Positions 7,958 through 15,748 of a stretch of DNA of 19,170 nucleotides are shown piece by piece (the stretch's first letter is position 1; every line of letters starts with the position of its first letter). Under the pieces are notes generated by a model. The model was not told the origin of the DNA, searched no databases, and was given only the letters and a program-made list of their open reading frames with translations. The stretch spans positions 1-19,170 of the forward strand of contig CABQMV010000023.1 of assembly GCA_902465325.1 (NCBI GenBank), in the 5' to 3' direction. Source of the DNA: an uncultured Oscillospiraceae bacterium (GTDB taxonomy: Bacteria > Bacillota > Clostridia > UBA1212 > SIG427). A program made the translations under genes and the position numbers.

Positions 7958-10183
7958 ATGGCAAAAGATAAAAAAAATAAGAGTGAAGAGGCGGATTTTA
8001 CCAGAGAGTACCCGGTAACGGAGCAAAAGGTTTCTGATACGCTGGAAAAGAATTATATGCCCTATGCGATGAGTGTGATCTATTCCAGAGCGCTGCCGGA
8101 AATAGACGGCTTTAAGCCCTCTCATCGGAAGCTTTTATATACTATGTACAGGAAGGGTCTTCTTCACGGCGGCCGTACCAAGTCTGCCAACGTGGTGGGG
8201 GAAACCATGAAGCTGAATCCTCACGGTGACCAGGCCATCTACGATACAATGGTACGTATGTCCCGGGGCAATGAAGCGCTGCTGCATCCGTATGTGGATT
8301 CCAAGGGAAACTTTGGCAAGCGCTATTCCAGAGATATGGCAAGCGCGGCGCCCCGGTACACCGAGGTGCGTCTGGCTAAAATCTGTGAGGAGCTTTTCCG
8401 GGATATTGATAAAAACACAGTGGATTTTATTGATAACTATGACGGGACCATGAAGGAGCCTGTGCTTTTTCCGGTTACCTTTCCCACCATACTGGTAAAT
8501 TCTACACAGGGGGTTGCAGTAGGCATGGCTACCAATATCTGCAGCTTTAATCTGGCGGAAGTGTGCCGGGCTACCTGCGCCTATATTGACAACCCGCAGG
8601 TAGATCTTCTGGAGTATATCAAAGCGCCCGATTTTTCAACGGGAGGGACTGTTATCTATAAGCAGAAGGATATGCAAAATGTCCTGGAAAACGGCAGAGG
8701 CAGTATTCGGATCCGCTCTAAGTACCGCTATGACAAAAACAGCGGCTGTATTGAGATCTATGAGATTCCCTATACGACTACGCTGGAGGCGATTATTGAT
8801 AAGATCGTAGATCTGGTTAAATCGGGGAAAGTGAAAGAGATTACGGATGTAAGAGACGAATCAGACAAGGGCGGTCTGAAAATCACACTGGATGTAAAGA
8901 AAAATACAGATCCCGAGGCGTTGATGAATAAGCTCTATTCTCTTCAGGTTCCTATGCAGGACAGCTTTTCCTGTAATTTCAATGTACTGGTTAAAGGGCG
9001 GCCCGTTGTCATGGGCGTGCGGGGACTGATACGGGAATGGCTGGAATTTCGGTTAGGCTGCGTCAAAAGGCAGCTGGCCTATGAAATTCAGGCCAAGCAG
9101 GATCGCCTGCACCTGCTTCAGGGTCTGGAAAAGATTTTGCTGGATATTGATAAGGCTATTAAAATTATCCGGGAGACAGAGAAGGATGAGCTTGTGGTTC
9201 CCAATTTGATGTGGGGGTTTGGGATCGATGAAATACAGGCCAACTTTATTGCAGAAATCAAATTGCGGAATCTGAATAAAGAATATATTCTGAAAAAGAC
9301 CGGTGAAATAGACAGTCTGAAAAAGGATATTGAGGAGATGAGCAGGATCCTTGGCAGTGATAAAAAGGTATTTGCCTTGATTCAGACTCAGCTGAAGGAA
9401 ATTGAGAAAAAGCACGGTCAGCCCCGGAGAACGGATATTATCCATGAGGACGAAGTGGTTACAATTACAAAAGACGAGATGATAGACGACTTTAATTTGA
9501 AGATCATTCTGACACGGGAATGCTATTTGAAAAAAATTCCTTTGACTGCTCTTCGCTCATCTCCTGAACAGAAGCTGAAGGATAATGATGAAATCATACA
9601 GGAAAGCGACTGGCATAATAAATCTGAGATTTTGCTGGTGTCAGATCAGCAGAATGTATATAAGATGCGGATCCACGAAATTCCCGAGACAAAAGCTTCA
9701 GCCTTGGGAGAGTATCTGCCCAATCTGCTTGGGATGCAGGCGGAGGAGAAAATTGTATATTTTGTGGTTACTGACAATTACCAGGGGATGATGGTATATG
9801 CCTTCCAGAACGGAAAGGTAGCCAAGGTTCCGCTGTCTGCCTATGCTACGAAAACAAACAGACGGAAGCTGATTAATGCCTATTCTGATAAATCGCCTTT
9901 GATTCAGGCGGTCTTTATCAGAGAGGACACCGATATCTGTATGATATCAGAGAACGATAAGATTTTGGTGATTCATACGGAAATGATACCGCTCAAAACC
10001 ACTAAAAATACACAGGGAATACAGGTTATGAAGTTTAAAAAGAATACCTGGCTGAAGTCAATGAACAGAGCGCAGGAAATGGCTCTGGCCAACTATCAGA
10101 TTTATCGAGTTAAAAATATTCCTTCCTCCGGCAGCTTTGCGAAGGAGGAGGATGCATCGGTACAGCAGCTCAGCTTGCTATAA
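7958..10183 (+). CDS. DNA topoisomerase type II A subunit, ParC/GyrA-like
   Basis: 741 residues. The breakage-reunion domain (about 18-480) carries the catalytic tyrosine Y134 in APRYTEVRL, preceded by RALPEIDGFKPSHRKLLY and NPHGDQAIYDTMVRMS. A coiled-coil region (about 365-470) and a beta-pinwheel C-terminal domain follow. I see no GyrA-box (QRRGGKG-like), which favours a ParC-like or clostridial third-paralogue enzyme over housekeeping gyrase. With its B subunit it would pass one duplex through another in an ATP-dependent way. At the place of GyrA Ser83 (E. coli numbering), right after HGD, this protein has Gln (Q92), while the acidic partner (D96) is kept. GGTGAT lies 6 bases upstream of the start. 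The frame is intact from end to end, unlike its partner. Confidence 0.88.
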   Translation: MAKDKKNKSEEADFTREYPVTEQKVSDTLEKNYMPYAMSVIYSRALPEIDGFKPSHRKLLYTMYRKGLLHGGRTKSANVVGETMKLNPHGDQAIYDTMVRMSRGNEALLHPYVDSKGNFGKRYSRDMASAAPRYTEVRLAKICEELFRDIDKNTVDFIDNYDGTMKEPVLFPVTFPTILVNSTQGVAVGMATNICSFNLAEVCRATCAYIDNPQVDLLEYIKAPDFSTGGTVIYKQKDMQNVLENGRGSIRIRSKYRYDKNSGCIEIYEIPYTTTLEAIIDKIVDLVKSGKVKEITDVRDESDKGGLKITLDVKKNTDPEALMNKLYSLQVPMQDSFSCNFNVLVKGRPVVMGVRGLIREWLEFRLGCVKRQLAYEIQAKQDRLHLLQGLEKILLDIDKAIKIIRETEKDELVVPNLMWGFGIDEIQANFIAEIKLRNLNKEYILKKTGEIDSLKKDIEEMSRILGSDKKVFALIQTQLKEIEKKHGQPRRTDIIHEDEVVTITKDEMIDDFNLKIILTRECYLKKIPLTALRSSPEQKLKDNDEIIQESDWHNKSEILLVSDQQNVYKMRIHEIPETKASALGEYLPNLLGMQAEEKIVYFVVTDNYQGMMVYAFQNGKVAKVPLSAYATKTNRRKLINAYSDKSPLIQAVFIREDTDICMISENDKILVIHTEMIPLKTTKNTQGIQVMKFKKNTWLKSMNRAQEMALANYQIYRVKNIPSSGSFAKEEDASVQQLSLL

Positions 10184-10206
10184 AATAGAAGGGGACAGGT
10201 GATGGT

Positions 10207-11475
10207 ATGGAGAAACTTATTTTACAGCTGAATGATGAGGACGAGCAGAAGAGACTGGCAGCTCTGCGGGAGCTGAAGGAAGAAATTGAGAGGGGGCACC
10301 TTACAAGGCCCATTACAGGAAATGATGTGAACAATCATATTCACACAACGTATTCTTTTTCTCCTTATTCCCCTGCGAAAGCTGTCTGGATGGCATATAA
10401 TGCAGGTTTAAAGACTGCGGGAATTATGGACCACGATTCTCTGAGCGGAGCCCGGGAGTTTATTGAGGCTGGTAAAATTCTGGGGCTGCTGACCACCATA
10501 GGGGTGGAATGCAGAGCTTCTATGAAAAATACGCCTTTAAAGGACAGGAGAATTAATAATCCGGACCAGCGGGGAGTGGCGTATATGGCGATTCACGGCA
10601 TCCCACATCAGAATATTGATCGGGTCATTGACTTTTTCAAGCCCTATGTGGCTGCCAGAAACTGCAGGAACCGGAAAATGATTCAAAATATTAACCGGCT
10701 GACAGAAGCTGCGGGAATATACACAGACTTTGACCGGGATGTAGTGCCTCTGTCTAATTTTGCCGTAGGGGGCAGCATCACGGAGCGCCATTTACTTTTT
10801 GCTGTTTCCAAAAATATTGTGAAGGCTCTGGGAAAAGGCTTTCAGGTTGTCGCCTTTTTGAAAAAAGATTTAGATATGAATGTGAGCAGTAAAATAGAAG
10901 GGTATCTGTCTGATTCAGAGAATCCGGTGTATGAGTATGATCTGCTGGGCGCCTTGAAAAGCGATATGGTAGAGAAATTTTATATCGATGCGCAAGAGGA
11001 GTGTCCCGATGTTGCAGAGGTCATTGCACTGGCCAGAGAAATTGGCGGCATCAGTGCGTATGCCTATTTAGGCGATGTGGGAAACAGTGTGACCGGAGAC
11101 AAAAAAGCACAGAAATTTGAGGATGACTATATTGAAGAGCTCTTCCCGCTTCTGGGTTCTCTCGGCTTCAATGCGGTGACCTATATGCCTTCGCGCAATA
11201 CCTATGAGCAGCTTACCAAAATAAGGGCGCTGTGCCGGGAATACGGACTGTTTCAAATCAGTGGAGAGGACATCAACTCTCCCAGACAGAAATTTATTTG
11301 CGAGGCGCAGAGAAATCCGGAATTTTCTAATCTGTATGATGCGACCATGGCTCTTATCGGCCATGAACAGGCAGCTACTGAAAATATAGAAAATGCCATG
11401 TTTTCTGATAAAATGACGGCAGCATATCCGGATTTAGAAGCAAGAATTCAATATTTTAAAGGAGTTGTAAGATGA
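10207..11475 (+). CDS. PHP-domain metal-dependent phosphoesterase-like protein
   Basis: 422 residues. After a charged helical N-terminus (1-35) the PHP domain shows its metal-binding signature: H44 and H46 in NHIHTTYSFSPYSP, D75-H76-D77 in MDHDS, E101 in GVE, then H130 (AIHG) and H195 (ERHLL) as further possible ligands. The last family motif, usually a Gly-x-Asp-x-His-like turn, appears here as SGEDINSPRQKF near the C-terminus and lacks a histidine. PHP proteins include histidinol phosphatase, nucleotide phosphoesterases and polymerase-associated domains. Nothing here fixes the substrate. The ATG at 10207 is preceded by AGGTGAT. It starts 23 bases after the topoisomerase A gene and overlaps the esterase gene by an ATGA (11472-11475), so it belongs to the same operon. 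Confidence 0.82.
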   Translation: MEKLILQLNDEDEQKRLAALRELKEEIERGHLTRPITGNDVNNHIHTTYSFSPYSPAKAVWMAYNAGLKTAGIMDHDSLSGAREFIEAGKILGLLTTIGVECRASMKNTPLKDRRINNPDQRGVAYMAIHGIPHQNIDRVIDFFKPYVAARNCRNRKMIQNINRLTEAAGIYTDFDRDVVPLSNFAVGGSITERHLLFAVSKNIVKALGKGFQVVAFLKKDLDMNVSSKIEGYLSDSENPVYEYDLLGALKSDMVEKFYIDAQEECPDVAEVIALAREIGGISAYAYLGDVGNSVTGDKKAQKFEDDYIEELFPLLGSLGFNAVTYMPSRNTYEQLTKIRALCREYGLFQISGEDINSPRQKFICEAQRNPEFSNLYDATMALIGHEQAATENIENAMFSDKMTAAYPDLEARIQYFKGVVR

Positions 11476-12224
11476 CAGAGCTGGCACTTACGATATATTC
11501 CGATTCTTTGGGGAAATCGGTGCCGATAAGGGTTCTGTACCCTCAAAAGCACTATTTGCTGGGTGTGCCGGAGCGCCCCTACCGTGTTTTGTATTTGCTG
11601 CATGGCCTGGGAGATGATGAGACTTTTTGGCTAAGGCGCACTGGTATAGAAAGCTGTGCGGACGGAAAGCATTTGATTGTTGTTATGCCGGACGGTGATG
11701 TGTCCTGGTATTGCGATATGGACAGAGGGAGAAAGTATTTTACCTACATAACAGAAGAATTGCCAAAACAAATTCGAACCCTTTTCCAAGGGGTTTCCGA
11801 CAAACGGGAGGATACCTTTATCGGCGGTGCCTCCATGGGCGGATATGGGGCGTTTAAGGCGGCTATGACCTATCCGAAGCGTTACAGTAAGGCGTTTTCT
11901 TTTTCCGGGGCGCTGGATATTCCGGCATTGGAGCCTTGGATTGAGAAATCTATTCTGGAAAATGCCATGGGTCCTTTGGAGGAAGCGGTCAGGGGAGAGG
12001 CCAGCTTGTATGTAGCTGCGGAAAGAGTACGAGCTTCCGGTCATGTGCTGCCGCAGTTTTATATGTGGTGCGGCTATGACGATTTTCTGTATCAGGCCAA
12101 CTTAAAGTTCCGGGATTTTATGCAGGAGCAGGGGCTGCCTTTGACCTACCGGGAGGGGGAAGGTGCCCATCGATGGCAGGACTGGGACAGAGAACTTGAA
12201 AGGGCATTGGAGTTTCTGCTGTAA
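11472..12224 (+). CDS. Alpha/beta-hydrolase esterase (esterase D/tributyrin esterase-like)
   Basis: 250 residues of a putative esterase of the PF00756-like family. The nucleophile elbow GASMGG gives S121, the oxyanion-side motif LLHGLGDDE is at 42-50, the likely acid is D203 or D204 in CGYDDFL, and the catalytic histidine is H233 in GAHRW. No signal peptide is present, so it should be cytoplasmic. Families of this type hydrolyse short acyl esters, S-formylglutathione or acetyl groups on sugars; the substrate here is open. The ATG overlaps the stop of the PHP gene, and AAAGGAG (11458-11464) lies 7 bases upstream, so translation is coupled. It is the last gene of the topoisomerase operon and is followed by a terminator-like structure. 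Confidence 0.87.
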   Translation: MTELALTIYSDSLGKSVPIRVLYPQKHYLLGVPERPYRVLYLLHGLGDDETFWLRRTGIESCADGKHLIVVMPDGDVSWYCDMDRGRKYFTYITEELPKQIRTLFQGVSDKREDTFIGGASMGGYGAFKAAMTYPKRYSKAFSFSGALDIPALEPWIEKSILENAMGPLEEAVRGEASLYVAAERVRASGHVLPQFYMWCGYDDFLYQANLKFRDFMQEQGLPLTYREGEGAHRWQDWDRELERALEFLL

Positions 12225-12230
12225 AATATA

Positions 12231-12298
12231 TAAAAAATTACCGGACGGCTCATAAAAATGCGGATTTTGCAAGCTGTGCCAGTCCGGTTTCGTTTCTT
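12231..12298. terminator. Bidirectional intrinsic terminator
   Basis: ACCGGAC (12240-12246) pairs with GTCCGGT (12282-12288), extended by GGC/GCC across a one-base bulge, with a small AAAAT/ATTTT inner hairpin. Plus-strand transcripts meet TTTCGTTTC after it. Minus-strand transcripts meet AATTTTTTATATATTT after it. It can therefore end both the esterase operon and the convergent flavoprotein gene, and it is stronger on the minus strand. Confidence 0.72.
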
Positions 12299-12304
12299 AT
12301 TCAG

Positions 12305-12337
12305 TCAGAGGGCGATCCCGTAAGGATCGCCCTCTGA
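12305..12337. terminator. Perfect 14-bp hairpin just after the flavoprotein stop codon
   Basis: TCAGAGGGCGATCC (12305-12318) and its exact complement (12324-12337) enclose the loop CGTAA. It lies 3 bases beyond the stop codon of the minus-strand gene, in the convergent gap. There is no long T-run on either side, so it may protect the 3' end or work with the neighbouring bidirectional terminator. Confidence 0.6.
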
Positions 12338-12340
12338 TTA

Positions 12341-13732
12341 TTAATTTATGCGTTCAGCAATGCTTCTGGCTACCAGGACGCCAGAGGCGGCAGCCTGGGA
12401 AAGTCCCCTGGTGACGCCGGCTCCGTCTCCGCAGGCAAACATATTTTTATAAGGTGTTTCCAGCTGGTGAGACAGCTCAATCCGGGAGCTGTAAAATTTC
12501 ACCTCTACCCCATAGAGCAGGGTATCGTGATTTGCCGTACCCGGTGCGATTTTATCCAGTGCATAGATCATTTCAATAATATTATCTAAATGCCTTTTGG
12601 GCAGTACCAGGCTCAGATCCCCGGGCGTTGCATTGAGAGTAGGCTTTACAAAGCTTTTTCCTAATCGATGCTCATTGGTTCTGACGCCTTTGATCAAGTC
12701 GCCGAATCGCTGAACCAGTACGCCGCCGCCCAGCATGTTAGACAGGGAGGCAATCCGTTTTCCATACTGGTAGGGCTCGTTAAAGGGTTTGGTAAAACGG
12801 TTGCTTACCAGCAGAGCAAAGTTCGTATTGTCGCTTCGAAGACTTTTGTCGCTGTAGCTGTGACCGTTAACGGTAATACAGCCTTCTACGTTTTCGGTAA
12901 CCACATGTCCGTAGGGATTCATACAGAAGGTGCGGACCGCATCTCCGTACTGTTTTGTGACGTATACCATTTTTGCCTCGTATACTACATCTGTAATATG
13001 CTCGAATACGCTGGCCGGTAATTCCACACGAACGCCAATATCTACCTGATTGTTTATTAAATTGATCCCCAGCTCCTTGCATTGGCCGGAGAACCATTCT
13101 GCTCCGGAGCGTCCGGGTGCCACCACCAGGTACCGGCAGTTCACTTTTTCCCCGCTGTCTGCTAGTGTAAGCGTGTAGGAATCGTCTGCCAGATGTGCTA
13201 TGGTATCCACGGTGGTATTGCATCTCAGATCCACGCGCTCTTTCAGATATTCGGACATAAGTCCTAAGATTTTCAAATTCCGTTCTGTTCCCAGATGCTT
13301 GACCTCTGCCCGCAGCAGATGCAGGTCATCCTCCAGGGCTTTTTTCTCCAGGGCTCTGGCTTCAGGCGTATAGGTGCTGAACCTTTTTTCTGTAGCGCCA
13401 AAGCTCATATTCACACTGTCCACATATTCTATCAGCTTCATGACATCGTCTGCGGGAATATAATCGTGCAGCCAGCCACCGAAAGCGGTGGTAAAATTAA
13501 ATTTTCCGTCAGAAAAAGCGCCTGCGCCGCCAAATCCATTCATAATGCTGCATGTTTTGCAGTTGACACAGGAAACGGTTTTTTTCTGTATAATAGGGCA
13601 TTTTCTGCTGTCAATGGGATTTCCCTGTTCCAGTATGGCAATACTGAGCCGCGGCTGAAGCTTGCTGAGCTCGTACGCAGTGAAAATTCCGGCGGTGCCG
13701 CCGCCAATAATTGCAACATCGTAATTGGGCAT
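12341..13732 (-). CDS. FAD-dependent oxidoreductase (COG2509-type)
   Basis: 463 residues from the chosen start. The N-terminal dinucleotide-binding motif IIGGGTAG (8-15) is followed by a cysteine cluster, C45 then C55-x2-C58-x2-C61. Next come the family hallmark GFGGAGAFSDGKF (66-78) and a C-terminal FAD-contacting segment, ACGDGAGVTRGLSQAAASG. This matches the uncharacterised FAD-dependent dehydrogenase group COG2509; the substrate is unknown. I choose the ATG at 13732 because GAGG lies 6 bases upstream and it gives the usual M-x-x-YDV start. The ATG at 13738 (two residues longer) also has an AAGGA site. A frame extension to 13807 would begin inside the promoter and is rejected. The gene is monocistronic, divergent from xpt and convergent with the esterase. 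Confidence 0.85.
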   Translation of the reverse strand: MPNYDVAIIGGGTAGIFTAYELSKLQPRLSIAILEQGNPIDSRKCPIIQKKTVSCVNCKTCSIMNGFGGAGAFSDGKFNFTTAFGGWLHDYIPADDVMKLIEYVDSVNMSFGATEKRFSTYTPEARALEKKALEDDLHLLRAEVKHLGTERNLKILGLMSEYLKERVDLRCNTTVDTIAHLADDSYTLTLADSGEKVNCRYLVVAPGRSGAEWFSGQCKELGINLINNQVDIGVRVELPASVFEHITDVVYEAKMVYVTKQYGDAVRTFCMNPYGHVVTENVEGCITVNGHSYSDKSLRSDNTNFALLVSNRFTKPFNEPYQYGKRIASLSNMLGGGVLVQRFGDLIKGVRTNEHRLGKSFVKPTLNATPGDLSLVLPKRHLDNIIEMIYALDKIAPGTANHDTLLYGVEVKFYSSRIELSHQLETPYKNMFACGDGAGVTRGLSQAAASGVLVARSIAERIN

Positions 13733-13778
13733 AATCATCCTCATTCCTTTGTAAAATCTGTGGCACAAACCTTTTTTT

Positions 13779-13807
13779 ATTATACAGAAGAAAAGAAAAT
13801 AAAACAA
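13779..13807 (-). promoter_or_regulatory. Promoter of the FAD oxidoreductase gene
   Basis: Read on the minus strand, TTGTTT (13807-13802), a 17-base spacer and a perfect TATAAT (13784-13779) predict a start near 13772 and a leader of about 40 bases. Confidence 0.65.
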
Positions 13808-13811
13808 CCTC

Positions 13812-13840
13812 TTGATTTTTGTACTGTATAAAGTTATAAT
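13812..13840 (+). promoter_or_regulatory. Promoter of xpt
   Basis: TTGATT (13812-13817), a 17-base spacer and a perfect TATAAT (13835-13840) predict a start near 13847. The short leader has no room for, and no sign of, a purine riboswitch. A TATATA-C-TATATA symmetric element (13858-13870) falls in the early transcribed region. Confidence 0.7.
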
Positions 13841-13893
13841 GGTGTCCTAATATCTTTTATATACTATATATTGTTGTGGAGATGCACAAGGCT

Positions 13894-14475
13894 ATGCAGA
13901 TGTTGGAGGATAAGATTCGCAGAGAGGGAAAAGTCAAGGAAGGAAATGTCCTGAAGGTGGACAGCTTCCTTAACCATCAGATGGATATTTCATTCTTCAA
14001 TGAAATCGGCAAGGAGTTCAGGCGTCTCTATGCTAATGATAAAATTACCAAAATACTTACCATTGAAGCTTCGGGAATAGGGATTGCCTGTATTGCCGCC
14101 CAGTATTTTAACGTACCGGTGGTTTTTGCCAAGAAATCCCAGACCAGCAACATCTCCGGGGACGTATATACAGAAAGGGTACATTCCTTTACGCATAACA
14201 GATTCTTCGATATTATTTTATCGAAGGATTTTTTAGGTCCGGAGGATAGAGTACTGGTGATTGACGACTTTCTGGCTGAGGGCAGCGCGCTGTTGGGCTT
14301 AATCAGCCTGATCAAATCGGCCGGCGCAACCCTTGTAGGTGCTGGGATTGTCATAGAAAAGGGCTTTCAGGAGGGCGGTAAACGGATTCGGGATATGGGA
14401 GTGCGCGTAGAGTCTCTGGCGATCGTGGATTCCATGAGCGAGACGGACGGCATCCGGTTTCGAAAGTCCTGTTAA
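13894..14475 (+). CDS. xpt: Xanthine phosphoribosyltransferase
   Basis: About 193 residues from this start. Xpt transfers ribose-5-phosphate from PRPP to xanthine to make XMP, feeding GMP synthesis in the cytoplasm. The protein matches the Bacillus Xpt pattern along its length: LKVDSFLNHQ, ITKILTIEASGIGIA, PVVFAKK, the PRPP-binding VLVIDDFLAEGSAL and GIVIEKGFQEGG. The start is uncertain. ATG 13894 gives MQMLEDKI, which aligns with the family N-terminus. In-frame GTG 13876, ATG 13882 and ATG 13900 are alternatives, with GGAG at 13878-13881 and AAGG at 13888-13891 as the only Shine-Dalgarno-like sequences. It has its own promoter and is followed by a purine-type ABC transporter, which fits a salvage role. 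Confidence 0.93.
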   Translation: MQMLEDKIRREGKVKEGNVLKVDSFLNHQMDISFFNEIGKEFRRLYANDKITKILTIEASGIGIACIAAQYFNVPVVFAKKSQTSNISGDVYTERVHSFTHNRFFDIILSKDFLGPEDRVLVIDDFLAEGSALLGLISLIKSAGATLVGAGIVIEKGFQEGGKRIRDMGVRVESLAIVDSMSETDGIRFRKSC

Positions 14476-14489
14476 ACAGTTTTGCAGGG

Positions 14490-14516
14490 GTATATTCCCT
14501 CAAATATACAGTTTTA
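14490..14516 (+). terminator. Weak hairpin/attenuator between xpt and the lipoprotein gene
   Basis: GTATATT (14490-14496) pairs with AATATAC (14503-14509) around a 6-base loop and is followed by AGTTTTAT. The stem is AT-rich and the T-run short, so it is at best a leaky terminator. No separate promoter for the next gene is evident in this 60-base gap. Confidence 0.4.
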
Positions 14517-14535
14517 TCATTAGGAGGTATTGGTA

Positions 14536-15735
14536 ATGAAAAAAGTATTGGCACTGCTGATGGTGCTGGCTTTGGCGTTTTCCTTCACTGCTTGCAGCGG
14601 CGGAAACGACGGGAAAGTCACAAAGGCGCCGGATGCAACTTCCGGGACCTCGGAGGTAGACTATTCAAAGGTTAAAGTAGGCGTTATCCATATTGGCGAT
14701 CCGGCAGACGGATCCGGTTATTCCTATGCTCATGACCAGGGAATTATTGCTATGCAGAAAAACCTGGGGCTGAAGGACGACCAGATTATTAGAAAGCTTG
14801 ATGTGGCAGACGATAACAAGGCGGATACAAAGGAAGCCATGGAGGACTGCATTGCTCAGGGCTGTACGATTATTTTCGCTACCAGCTATGGTTATATGGA
14901 TACGACCGAAGAGCTGGCCAAGGAATATTCTAATGTAATCTTCTCTCACGGTACAGGCTATAAGAGCAATGATACGAATTTCAACAACTATTTCGGAAGA
15001 ATTTATCAGGCCAGATATTTGTCCGGTATTGCCGCCGGCTTGAAGACCACGACCAATAAGATTGGCTATGTGGCTGCTTACGACACGGACCTGGCGGAGA
15101 CCTGCAGCGGAATCAATGCTTTTGCTCTGGGTGTACAGGCTGTTAATCCGGAGGCAAAGGTGTATGTAAAGACTTTGAATTCCTGGTATGCACCGGATAA
15201 TGAGACTGCTTATGCAAAAGCGCTGATTGAAATGGACTGTGATGTGATTGCTCAGCACTGTGATACTGCTAACCCTCAGAAGGCTGCAGAAGAAGCAGGC
15301 GTATTTGGCTGCGGATACAATTCCGATATGACGGCAGAAGCTCCTAAAGCCCATCTGACTGCTCCTATCTGGAACTGGGGTGTTTATTATACGGCGGCTG
15401 TTGAGGCAGCGGCCTCCGGTCAGTGGGCATCCTTTGGCAACTATTATGCTGGCATAAAGGAAGGCTTTGTAGACATTTCTCCTCTTTCCAAAAATTGTGC
15501 GGAGAATACTGCCGAATATATTGACGCAGTGAAGGCGCTGTTTAATGAAGGCAGCTGGGACGTCTTTAGCGGTGTTAAGCTTTCCTTTGATGATGCGGGC
15601 GCGGTTATTAAAACGGATGCGGATCTGAAGGACAATGCGGGCAATGTTATTGTCAAGGCAGGCGAGGGTTCCGTTGAGGACAGCGTTATTCAGGGTTCTA
15701 TGAATTACTTTGTTGAAGGTGTTGAACTCAAATAA
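14536..15735 (+). CDS. BMP-family ABC transporter substrate-binding lipoprotein
   Basis: 399 residues. It has a lipoprotein signal peptide (MKK then a hydrophobic run) with a lipobox-like FTAC, so C20 would be lipidated and the protein anchored on the outer face of the membrane. The rest is a Bmp/Med/PnrA-type periplasmic-binding fold: VGVIHIGDPADGSGYSYAHD (49-67), IFATSYGYMD, GYVAAYDT, VKTLNSWYAP, VIAQHCD and APIWNWGVYY. The YAHD, SWY and AQHCD pattern places it in the Med-like branch of the family, whose known ligands are purine nucleosides or bases. The ATG at 14536 is preceded by TAGGAGG with 8-base spacing; a TTG two codons upstream is not needed. The order binding protein, ATPase, permease, permease is the standard layout of this transporter class, and xpt next door supports a purine ligand. 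Confidence 0.9.
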   Translation: MKKVLALLMVLALAFSFTACSGGNDGKVTKAPDATSGTSEVDYSKVKVGVIHIGDPADGSGYSYAHDQGIIAMQKNLGLKDDQIIRKLDVADDNKADTKEAMEDCIAQGCTIIFATSYGYMDTTEELAKEYSNVIFSHGTGYKSNDTNFNNYFGRIYQARYLSGIAAGLKTTTNKIGYVAAYDTDLAETCSGINAFALGVQAVNPEAKVYVKTLNSWYAPDNETAYAKALIEMDCDVIAQHCDTANPQKAAEEAGVFGCGYNSDMTAEAPKAHLTAPIWNWGVYYTAAVEAAASGQWASFGNYYAGIKEGFVDISPLSKNCAENTAEYIDAVKALFNEGSWDVFSGVKLSFDDAGAVIKTDADLKDNAGNVIVKAGEGSVEDSVIQGSMNYFVEGVELK

Positions 15736-15748
15736 ACTTTTAATTTTT

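Noticed and set aside
13733..13807. N-terminal extension of the FAD oxidoreductase to 13807
   Set aside because: It would start inside the predicted -35/-10 region, adds a non-family hydrophobic stretch, and has no Shine-Dalgarno site.
13733..13893. Purine riboswitch or PurR box upstream of xpt
   Set aside because: The leader is too short and none of the conserved loop sequences or CGAA-type boxes are present.
14665..15354. 229-codon minus-strand open frame opposite the BMP lipoprotein
   Set aside because: A shadow of a clear coding gene; no ribosome-binding site or family resemblance.
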